Source: Rhizorhapis suberifaciens
GTDB lineage: Bacteria; Pseudomonadota; Alphaproteobacteria; Sphingomonadales; Sphingomonadaceae
Direction: 5' to 3'
NCBI RefSeq assembly: GCF_014200045.1
Contig: NZ_JACHOV010000003.1
Coordinates: forward strand, 142,001 to 206,000
Length of the DNA: 64,000 nt
The notes under the pieces are model-generated. The model did not search any database. It had not been told where the DNA came from and worked only from the letters and a program-made list of their open reading frames with translations. Numbering within the stretch: the stretch's first letter is position 1; every line of letters begins with the position of its first letter. The position numbers and the translations under genes were made by a program. Below are positions 46,364 through 53,148 of the stretch, piece by piece.

Positions 46364-46702
46364 ATGCAGGCTGAATGGCTCGACATCGGTCCGGTGGACC
46401 AGTTACCGGCTTTGGGCGCACGCACATTGCTCGTGCAGGGAGGCGAACAGATCGCAATCTTCCGCACAGCCAATGGCGGCGTTCACGCGCTGGTGGACAA
46501 ATGCCCGCACAAGGACGGCCCTCTCAGTCAGGGGATAGTCCATGACACCAGTGTCACTTGTCCGCTGCATAATTGGCGCATCTCACTCATAACCGGCGAG
46601 GCGCTGGGCGAAGACAAGGGCTGCACACCCATCATTCCGGTAAAGGTAGATGCGGGCCGTATCCTTATCAGCCGGGCCGAAGCGCTGAGAGGGATGGGCT
46701 GA
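46364..46702 (+). CDS. nirD: Nitrite reductase [NAD(P)H] small subunit
   Basis: 112 residues, a Rieske-type domain with CPHKDGPLSQG and CPLHNWRISL, both Cys-His pairs for a [2Fe-2S] cluster. It is the NirB partner, translated right after it. No nitrate reductase gene (nasA/nasC) follows, so nitrate reduction, if any, is encoded elsewhere. Confidence 0.94.
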   Translation: MQAEWLDIGPVDQLPALGARTLLVQGGEQIAIFRTANGGVHALVDKCPHKDGPLSQGIVHDTSVTCPLHNWRISLITGEALGEDKGCTPIIPVKVDAGRILISRAEALRGMG

Positions 46703-47118
46703 CCTTTTCGCCTGATCGGCATTTCTGCGGAAACGAGCACGATCCTATTGGCTCGAAACCAAAGGAGCAATCGTATCTCTGTTTCCGCGGAAATGATAAT
46801 TAAGGCGGCTCACCAGTGGCTTATCCAATTAATGGTAATGAAACTCTAATAATGAAGTTTCATAGTTTGGATTAGCGGTCCAATGGTCGCTCGCCGCCTA
46901 TCGGCGCGTCGTCATCTATGTTTTTAGTTCTCTCTTGTTCAAATGAGCGAAGCTTTGGTAAGACGTCATCTACCACGGAATTCGCGCGGAGAGGAAGACC
47001 ATCAAAATCCAAAACCCCACGAGCTGCTTAATTCCGTTAACTATGAGGTGAAGCTGATGGCAGGCGGTGAACGAGCAGCGTTCCGGAAACTGCCCCATCA
47101 ACCTGCCCCGGAGGTGAC
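46703..47118. other. AT-richer intergenic region with tandem palindromes
   Basis: About 415 bases between nirD and the frameshifted gene. No convincing ORF. It contains two 12-bp motifs TTTCTGCGGAAA (46722-46733) and TTTCCGCGGAAA (46782-46793). The 46800-46930 part is AT-rich and may hold promoters. Confidence 0.6.
46722..46793. promoter_or_regulatory. Pair of near-identical 12-bp palindromes
   Basis: TTTCTGCGGAAA at 46722-46733 and the perfect palindrome TTTCCGCGGAAA at 46782-46793, centres 60 bases apart. They could be operator sites for a dimeric regulator or, as an inverted repeat (GCGGAAAC/GTTTCCGC), the stem of a long hairpin after nirD. Confidence 0.4.
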
Positions 47119-47480
47119 ATGTATTCGATCACCGTTGATTTAGAAAGAAAACTCCTCTTCGTGATCGCCAAGGATTTTTGGCCACACCCGACGACATGGA
47201 GCGGTACGATCGCGACATAAGAACGCAGGTCCGCATATTAAAAGCGAGCGTACAAGATTTTGACCTTCTACTTGATGCTCGCGAGGCATTTACATTGCCG
47301 CAAGCACTGACGAGCACGGTCCAGGACGGATTGAGATGGCTGGTCGACAACGGAATGCGGCGAGCAGCTTTTCTGGTTGCTAGCACCCTGATGAAGATGC
47401 AGCTTGATCGCCTGGCGAATAACCCAGCCATCGCCTGTTTCGAGAGTGAGGAGGAGGCCCTGGCCTGGCTGGCAAGCTGA
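47119..47480 (+). pseudogene. Frameshifted homologue of the STAS-like protein at 12832
   Basis: ATG 47119 has a strong GGAGGT site and encodes MYSITVDLERKLLFVIAKDF, aligning with the opening of the 125-residue protein at 12832. That frame stops about 13 codons later. The rest continues in another frame from about 47178 (ATPDDMERYDRDIR to EEEALAWLAS), so joining them needs a -1 shift at the T5 run 47175-47179. The joined product would be about 120 residues. It could be a recent inactivating deletion, a sequencing error, or slippage. TTG 47178 could start a truncated 100-residue product. Confidence 0.65.
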
Positions 47481-47831
47481 AAGTCCGGGCTACATTCCTG
47501 ATATCATAGGATTCAGGTCAGCGTTTCCTTTTCCAAAAGTCAACCGATGAATTTCGTTAAGGGATTGATATATAATCCTAAATGGTCGAATCTTCTGGTA
47601 TTCTTAGGAAGAAGATCGGATTATTTTATAGCGACAAAAAGAAGCGATTGGAAAGAAGGTCGACTGCACAGTCCCCTTCCCACATCGTCGCTGGGCCTTG
47701 AGCGGCCCGTTCGCGCCTGAGGAGAGATGCCCACCCAAGTACGGGGCGGCCTGTTGCGCCGCTTTTGATATCCGAAAATACTGGGGGTAATAGGAAGCTG
47801 ATACTCCACCCTTGGGGGGCGGAGACGACAC
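47481..47831. other. Intergenic region, nothing recognised
   Basis: About 350 bases of lower GC between the frameshifted gene and a doubtful small ORF. Antisense open frames here lack ribosome sites and family resemblance. Confidence 0.5.
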
Positions 47832-48047
47832 ATGGCCAATCCATTCAATGCCGATAAGGGATATCCGGTATCGCTCCAATGCGCTGCCGAGGCGGTTTTC
47901 GGACCCAATGAAAAACTGAGACGCTTGCTGCAGCAGTCGCATCCCGAGCCGAAGGAAAATAGACAAAGCAACGCGGCAGATGACTGGAGGTCCGTTGACA
48001 AAAAACTTCAGCCAAAGACGAGCGGCGGCAAGCCAAGGGACTGGTGA
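47832..48047 (+). CDS. Hypothetical small protein
   Basis: A 71-codon frame starting MANPFNADKGYPVSLQCAAE with GGAG eight bases upstream. It is hydrophilic, charged at the C-terminus (KKLQPKTSGGKPRDW), without signal peptide or membrane segment. I do not recognise it; overlapping antisense frames of similar length make the call uncertain. Confidence 0.33.
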   Translation: MANPFNADKGYPVSLQCAAEAVFGPNEKLRRLLQQSHPEPKENRQSNAADDWRSVDKKLQPKTSGGKPRDW

Positions 48048-48217
48048 AGGCCTGTGCTATTGCCTTAGCCCTACCCTTCAAGTGAGGGTCAGTTAACTGA
48101 CAGACGCGCAGGTATGGTGCCGCGATGTAGGCGTGTGTCGGTTCCCTGTAATTGGAAAATCTGGGCAGGTTTTCAAAAGAAGGGCAGTGCAAATTTCATC
48201 AAGACGTTGCTTTCACT

Positions 48218-48916
48218 TCACCGGAACGCGCTTTCGCGAAGATCGTCGAGATAGTCGCGAACCGTCCTTTCAAGTTCGGACGGCGTATGTCCGGTCGCGC
48301 TCATCTGTCGGCGCTTTTTCCAGCGCGGCTTCTTTTCCCGGGCGTGGAGCCAAGGAAAGGGGACGTCAGGGCAAGGGACGTGTAGAAAATCACACAGCGG
48401 TATCCATCCATCGCTCGCGTTGAAGACCAGAAGGCGCTCGTTCGGGACATCTTCTATGACCGAACGGTTCCAGCTATTGAAATAATCGACCATAAACGCC
48501 CGGTCGGCGATTTGGTCGCCGAAATCCTTGCGCAGAAAATCGCTGATCCCCAAACCCGGTTCGCCCAGCAATGTGCCGTTCCGCTCTGCCGGAAAAATCG
48601 TCGCGTTTACCGATTCAAACCAACTGTCCGCATCGCGTACCGTCAATATGATCTTCGCTTCTGGGTAGCGTACCATCAATTCCCGCCAGAACAGGCAGCC
48701 TGGATAATCCACTACCGCACCATAGCCTGCGAAGATTCGCTCCCAATCCGGGGCTCCCTGGACCGCATCATTCCACAGAGGAAGCGAAACGCGGACCGTG
48801 GCGGCAATTTCCATCGCATGGTAACATGGCCCGAAACCTAAATGCTCCAGCGCGAGCTTTAGCGATAAGGTACCGGTTCGGCCCAGTCCGGCGCCAATCA
48901 CCTGCAGGACCATCAT
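48218..48916 (-). CDS. Sulfotransferase family protein, last gene of the P450/peptide cassette
   Basis: 232 residues. The PAPS 5'-phosphosulfate loop is GAGLGRTGTLSLKLALEHLG and the 3'-phosphate region LTVRDADSWFESVNATIF, as in the Sulfotransfer_4 family, whose members sulfate small molecules or peptides. It follows the methyltransferase gene by 38 bases. In this setting it could sulfate a Tyr hydroxyl of the short peptide encoded at 51183-51263. It is unlike the polysaccharide sulfotransferase at 25343. An in-frame second ATG (48913) is equally possible as start. Confidence 0.85.
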   Translation of the reverse strand: MMVLQVIGAGLGRTGTLSLKLALEHLGFGPCYHAMEIAATVRVSLPLWNDAVQGAPDWERIFAGYGAVVDYPGCLFWRELMVRYPEAKIILTVRDADSWFESVNATIFPAERNGTLLGEPGLGISDFLRKDFGDQIADRAFMVDYFNSWNRSVIEDVPNERLLVFNASDGWIPLCDFLHVPCPDVPFPWLHAREKKPRWKKRRQMSATGHTPSELERTVRDYLDDLRESAFR

Positions 48917-48954
48917 GAATATCCTTTATCCTGTTGATTTCGACGCGCGCTCAG

Positions 48955-49713
48955 TCAGTCGCGCCAATCCTTCCGATATTCGGAGATCACTGTCCTGCTG
49001 GTGGAAACAAGCGCTTCCAACTGCCAGTTGCTCCACCGCGCATGCAGCGCCAGCCCTGCCGAACGCGCCAGAAGGTCCAATTCATTCGGCCAGACATAGC
49101 GGATTCTATGATGATACACTTTCGGGCGCTCGCCGATCACCATGATGCGCTGTTCGAGTGATTGTGCGATCAGGTCGCCCTTTGCCCCCATGAGCATCAC
49201 CGACGGCGCACCGTCTAGGCCGGGGGGAAGATCTGACATGCGGTTGAGCCGAAAGTCCGCACTGAAAATCACCTCGTTGGGGATTATCGTCTGCACAACA
49301 AACGAGCCGTCCTTGGCCATTCGGTCCCCAACATTGGCGAACAGACGGAGCTGATCCTCCTGTGTCAGAAGATATTCAAAAGACCCGACGATAAAAACAA
49401 GACCAAACGGACCTTGGAAAGGGACGTCCACCATGTTCCCCTTGATCAGCGACAGCTTCTCAGCTCCGGGCTTCCCCCTGAGACGCTCGAGCATTGCCTC
49501 GGAAAGGTCGACACCCGAAACGTCCAGCCCTCGCGCCGACAGCGGCAGCGCGATCCGTCCTGTCCCAACCGCCAGTTCGAGCACCTGTCGGCCATCTGCA
49601 ATACGCGCCAACGCATCGACACATGGCGCGATGACGCCTTCCGGCCAGTGTTCCTGCCAGGAATCATAGAACGCCGAATAGGAATCATAATGATTGGCTG
49701 AGTAATTCGTCAT
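48955..49713 (-). CDS. Class I SAM-dependent methyltransferase of the P450/peptide cassette
   Basis: 252 residues with SAM motif I VLELAVGTGRIALPLSARG, motif II GVDLSEAMLERLRG and an acidic motif near GNMVDVPF. N-terminal YDSYSAFYDSWQEHW is the usual cap of small-molecule methyltransferases. Its ATG overlaps the P450 stop (ATGA, 49710-49713), so they are translationally coupled. In cittilin-type clusters a methyltransferase O-methylates a Tyr of the crosslinked peptide; the same role is inferred here. Confidence 0.85.
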   Translation of the reverse strand: MTNYSANHYDSYSAFYDSWQEHWPEGVIAPCVDALARIADGRQVLELAVGTGRIALPLSARGLDVSGVDLSEAMLERLRGKPGAEKLSLIKGNMVDVPFQGPFGLVFIVGSFEYLLTQEDQLRLFANVGDRMAKDGSFVVQTIIPNEVIFSADFRLNRMSDLPPGLDGAPSVMLMGAKGDLIAQSLEQRIMVIGERPKVYHHRIRYVWPNELDLLARSAGLALHARWSNWQLEALVSTSRTVISEYRKDWRD

Positions 49714-51065
49714 GAACGCCTCCTTTTGGCCCCAGCAATGTCAGCACGGGGCGTGAGAATCATGCGTATTCCGAGCGGACGCAGAACCAGGGCTGGAAAA
49801 GGTCGGACATCGTTGCCCTGGACCTCGCGCAGCGCAAACCGGCCAAGTAGGCAGGTCAGGATCGCCACCATGTTGATCATGGCGAAATGCTCACCGATGC
49901 ATCGGCGAGCACCTCCCCCAAAGGGAAAGAAGGCGTAGCGTGGCAACCGCCGCTCCAGCGTCCCGTCCAGCCACCGATCTGCCTCATATTGGTCGGGCGT
50001 ATCGAAATGTCGGGCGTCGCGATGATTGACCCAAGGGCTAATCATCAATGCGGCCCCTTCTGGCAGATCGAAGCCCCCCAATTGGGTATCTTTGGCTACG
50101 ATCCGGCCGGTCAGCCACGCCGGCGGGAACAGTCGTAACGCTTCCTTCACTGCGGCGCGGGTCTGAGCCATCCCTGCCAGACCTGCAGCCGACATTAGAT
50201 CCGCCTTGTTTGCGCCATCGATTTCGGCAACGACGCGGTCGAGGGTGCCGGAATGACCCGCCAGCAGATACAAGGTCCACGCAAGGGCATCGGCCATCGG
50301 TTCCAGCCCGGATAGGATCATTGCCGCGAACTCGTCATGCAGCCAGTCGCTTGGCTCGGCCTGACCTTCCGTCACCTTGCTCAGCAGCCAGTCATCGTCC
50401 TCGGAAGAGGATCGCGTCCGGGCAACTATTGTGTCGATTACGCCTCTAGCCCCCTTCCGGGCCGCAGCCAATCGCGCCTCCGTGCGATCAAATGGCCACA
50501 GCCGACAGCGTTTCTGATCCCGTGTTTTGTGAATGATTGCGTCGGCAAGGGCGATGATCAACGATCTCTCGTCTTCGTTGAACCTAGTCCCCAAAAGATA
50601 CTGGCAGCCTGCATCAAGACAAAGCGGCTGCAGACGACGCCGTATATCACACGGCCCAGGGTTACTACGCCACTGGTCGAGGTGACGTTCTGCAACGGCG
50701 AACGTTTCCGTTACCCGGCGATCAACCTGACGGCGATGAAAGGCGGGCTGCAGAAACTGTCGTTTTCGATACCAGTCCTCGCCGGAGCTATTCATGACGG
50801 ACGCAGGAAAACTGACCATTTGCGAGCTTGGGTTTGCCGGCAGCGATTTAACGAATCTGTTGTCCTTGTCATGAAAAACGGCTTCGACAAGATCAGGGTC
50901 GATTACCAGATACACATTGTCATCGACCTGGACTAACGGGTTGCCCACTTCACGACAATTTGAGAGAAAGTTAAGCGGGTTATTGCGAAAGCGCGCTACG
51001 TTACTGAAGAATAAGCGTCTTTTCGGCCCCCGAATTTCAGCCTTTGCAACTCCAGTTCGACCCAT
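49710..51065 (-). CDS. Cytochrome P450 adjacent to short aromatic peptide gene
   Basis: About 451 residues. The heme-binding loop FPFGGGARRCIGEHF has Cys389, ExxR is EALR (308-311), with the PERF-like region DQYEADRWLDG. The I-helix reads LSGLEPMADALAW (251-263): Glu255 is kept but the usual Thr is replaced by Pro256/Met257, so oxygen activation may be atypical. ATG 51065 is used; TTG 51080 is also in frame. It begins 117 bases after the stop of the 26-residue peptide gene and is coupled to a methyltransferase. Inferred role: oxidative crosslinking of the peptide's aromatic residues. Confidence 0.88.
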   Translation of the reverse strand: MGRTGVAKAEIRGPKRRLFFSNVARFRNNPLNFLSNCREVGNPLVQVDDNVYLVIDPDLVEAVFHDKDNRFVKSLPANPSSQMVSFPASVMNSSGEDWYRKRQFLQPAFHRRQVDRRVTETFAVAERHLDQWRSNPGPCDIRRRLQPLCLDAGCQYLLGTRFNEDERSLIIALADAIIHKTRDQKRCRLWPFDRTEARLAAARKGARGVIDTIVARTRSSSEDDDWLLSKVTEGQAEPSDWLHDEFAAMILSGLEPMADALAWTLYLLAGHSGTLDRVVAEIDGANKADLMSAAGLAGMAQTRAAVKEALRLFPPAWLTGRIVAKDTQLGGFDLPEGAALMISPWVNHRDARHFDTPDQYEADRWLDGTLERRLPRYAFFPFGGGARRCIGEHFAMINMVAILTCLLGRFALREVQGNDVRPFPALVLRPLGIRMILTPRADIAGAKRRRS

Positions 51066-51156
51066 CAAAAATCTTTTCAATTATTAGGGTGATTACAAAT
51101 TTGCTGTTTACATTAACAGAACAAATAGAATTACATATCATGTCCAGGGCAAAGAG

Positions 51157-51177
51157 AAAAACCCCCTGCCCTGGGGG
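51157..51177 (-). terminator. Terminator-like hairpin right after the peptide gene
   Basis: On the minus strand CCCCC-AGGGCA-GGGGG is followed by TTTTT (51157-51161), starting six bases after the peptide stop codon. It would make a partial terminator between the peptide and the P450 gene. An alternative pairing, CCAGGGCA (51167-51174 read on the minus strand) with TGCCCTGG (51144-51151), overlaps it and could relieve termination. Confidence 0.75.
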
Positions 51178-51182
51178 AAAAA

Positions 51183-51263
51183 TTAATATGTGTAGATAAA
51201 GCGAAGTTTGCTGCGTGGCGAACGCTTGGACAGGATAGTGAATATAGATGCGATCTTTTTCAT
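51183..51263 (-). CDS. Candidate RiPP precursor peptide, 26 residues
   Basis: ATG 51261-51263 is preceded by TGGGAG at ideal spacing (six bases), giving a 26-residue peptide that begins MKKIASIFTILSK, has a basic middle (Arg, Lys, Pro, Ser) and ends RFIYTY. It is too short for standard gene callers. A terminator-like hairpin follows at once, then genes for a P450, a methyltransferase and a sulfotransferase on the same strand. The order and the aromatic C-terminus match precursors of P450-modified peptides such as cittilin (core YIYY) and biarylitides. The core is probably within the last 3-5 residues. No dedicated peptidase or exporter is adjacent. Confidence 0.72.
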   Translation of the reverse strand: MKKIASIFTILSKRSPRSKLRFIYTY

Positions 51264-51279
51264 AAATATCTCCCAATAT

Positions 51280-51296
51280 GACACAATAAATGTGTC
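51280..51296. promoter_or_regulatory. Inverted repeat before the peptide ribosome site
   Basis: GACACA-ATAAA-TGTGTC, a perfect 6-bp dyad with 5-base spacer, lies five bases upstream of the peptide's Shine-Dalgarno sequence (51270-51275) in an AT-rich stretch. It could be an operator or a 5'-UTR hairpin. Confidence 0.45.
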
Positions 51297-51407
51297 TGTT
51301 GCATACTACTTACCAGAATGCTTACCTAATAGCTCCACGCGATATATAGAGTTATTTGTAAGATAATCCGATATGGACATGAATTTCATTGTAATTTATA
51401 ATGAGTT

Positions 51408-51866
51408 CTAAATGCGCGCATCGATCATAGACTTAATACTCGGCAGATCCGTCTGTTGGACACGATGGCTGACGAGACCGAAGATCAGAAAGGAACAGGC
51501 GGAGGCGGTGAAAACGCTGTAGTTGAGTGGGAATTTCGACCCGAGAAACAGCGCCATCGAAAGGGCAAAAACGAGGAGTAGTAATCCGCTCGCCAGGGAC
51601 GCCCATTTAAGCTGCGTACCAACAATCAGCAGGATGCCCAAGGCAAGCTCGGAAATAGTCACCGACCACGCGATAAAGGGCACGAAGCTGTTGGGGGCAT
51701 AAGGAACCAGGGCCGCGGTGGCGGCATAAAAGCCGGACATACTTCCCCAATCAACACCGGGTCCCGAGCTCCCCCAGATTCCCAAGCGGTCCGCGCAGGC
51801 CGACAAATAGGCCGAGGCGAGTGCCAGGCGCGCAAAGATTTCATAACCAACAAGGGGACGGGACAC
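51408..51866 (-). CDS. DoxX-family membrane protein
   Basis: 152 residues from GTG 51866 with GGAG upstream. Four hydrophobic helices, including FARLALASAYLSACADRLGIWG at the start, AWSVTISELALGILLIVG and ASGLLLLVFALSMALFLG, match the DoxX/SURF4-like fold. Family members are often linked to redox or quinone-associated oxidation. It is the last gene of the anthranilate operon, 27 bases after the flavin monooxygenase, and reads toward the peptide/P450 cassette with no terminator seen before it. Confidence 0.8.
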   Translation of the reverse strand: MSRPLVGYEIFARLALASAYLSACADRLGIWGSSGPGVDWGSMSGFYAATAALVPYAPNSFVPFIAWSVTISELALGILLIVGTQLKWASLASGLLLLVFALSMALFLGSKFPLNYSVFTASACSFLIFGLVSHRVQQTDLPSIKSMIDARI

Positions 51867-51893
51867 TGGACTGCTCCTTTTTTTGTTTGCAAT

Positions 51894-53063
51894 TCAACCG
51901 CGGGCGCGGGACGCGAGAGACCTTGCTTCGACGCGGGTCAGTAAGGCTGGATCTAATTTCTTTATTTCAGTTCGGCCAAGGCGGCCGGAGCGTGTGACAA
52001 GGGAATAAGCGAAAAAGTCCGGATCGTTGGCGGCGATCGACAGCGGCGGCTCTTCAAACCAGCGCATCGACCGCGCACTCGCGGCATGCAATTTGGCGCT
52101 GTCCGCCTTGCATGCGTGTTCATAGGCTTTAAGAGCCCGCTGATCGAAGCCATCCATTGCCGCAACCCTGGTCGCGAGTTCACGGGCATCACCAATGGCG
52201 ATCCGCGTGCCTGACCCAATGGAAAAATGCGTCCCATGCGCGGCGTTGCCCAACAGGACCGTCTTACCCGCAACCCAGGATGCACAAGCAATGTCGGCGA
52301 AGCGGGTCCAAGCAGCGGCTGAGCGCTGCGCGTCGCCGGCAAGCAGTGGATGTCCATTCAAGCTGCGAGCGAAGATCCTCTCGCAGATCGCAACAGTCTC
52401 CGCGATGTCCATCCGGTCAAAGCCGAGCCCCCTATAAGTTGCTTCCGGGCATTCAATCACGAACGTGGTGAAAGCAGCGCCGAAGAGATAGCTGTGAGCC
52501 CAAATTGGTCCTGCCCTGGTAGTTTCGAATATAAAACGGAAGGTTTTCGCGATCGCCCCTGGAACCCCGAGCCAAATATATTGATTTGACGCCTCTTTGA
52601 CGCTGACCCCGAAACCATCCGCGTCAGCATCGCGAATCTTTGAGCGCGAGCCGTCGGCGGCAATGACAATATCTGCATCGGCGGACCAATCTCCTTGGGG
52701 GTCAACCGTTGTCTGATATTTGATATTCATGCCTAAATCTTCGGCACGAGCTTGGAGGATGGAAATCATATCGACGCGGGCCAGCGACAAGAACTTATGG
52801 CCGTGCACTACTGTTACGACGCCGTCGACCTCGACGGATATGTCCCCCCAAGCGATTGCTCGTTCGCGAATTTGCCCACCAGAGGACGGGTCGTCACTTT
52901 CAAGGCGGGAAAGGACGCCTTCGCTGAGCACGAGACCCCAGCCTTGAGATTCTCGCGCCCGTGCACGCTCCAGGATTGATATATCCAGATCGGGCCGCTC
53001 GCATTTGGCGCGAATGGCGAAGCAGAGGGCTGCTGGTCCGGCACCGACGCAGACGATCTTCAT
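51894..53063 (-). CDS. FAD monooxygenase, anthraniloyl-CoA monooxygenase/VioD-like
   Basis: 389 residues from ATG 53063 (GGAGAG upstream). FAD motifs are IVCVGAGPAALCFAIRAK and VLLGNAAHGTHFSIGSGTR. The segments ESQGWGLVLSEGVL, NQYIWLGVPG, AHSYLFGAAFTTFVIECPE and AWTRFADI resemble the N-terminal hydroxylase half of 2-aminobenzoyl-CoA monooxygenase/reductase and the indole hydroxylase VioD. The OYE-type reductase half of the former is absent, so hydroxylation without ring reduction is expected. With anthranilate synthase and an aryl-CoA ligase in the same operon, anthraniloyl-CoA is the likely substrate. Confidence 0.8.
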   Translation of the reverse strand: MKIVCVGAGPAALCFAIRAKCERPDLDISILERARARESQGWGLVLSEGVLSRLESDDPSSGGQIRERAIAWGDISVEVDGVVTVVHGHKFLSLARVDMISILQARAEDLGMNIKYQTTVDPQGDWSADADIVIAADGSRSKIRDADADGFGVSVKEASNQYIWLGVPGAIAKTFRFIFETTRAGPIWAHSYLFGAAFTTFVIECPEATYRGLGFDRMDIAETVAICERIFARSLNGHPLLAGDAQRSAAAWTRFADIACASWVAGKTVLLGNAAHGTHFSIGSGTRIAIGDARELATRVAAMDGFDQRALKAYEHACKADSAKLHAASARSMRWFEEPPLSIAANDPDFFAYSLVTRSGRLGRTEIKKLDPALLTRVEARSLASRARG

Positions 53064-53148
53064 CGAACGACTCTCCATTTAAGTGCGAGCGATAGGGGGG
53101 CTGATGCACCACTTCTGGAAGAGAGATCAGTTGACCGCCCCCCGCGGC

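Noticed and set aside
51037-51276. A 79-codon minus-strand frame overlapping the 26-codon peptide
   Set aside because: It has no ribosome site at its start, runs through the terminator-like hairpin and resembles nothing; the shorter frame has ideal spacing and a fitting context.
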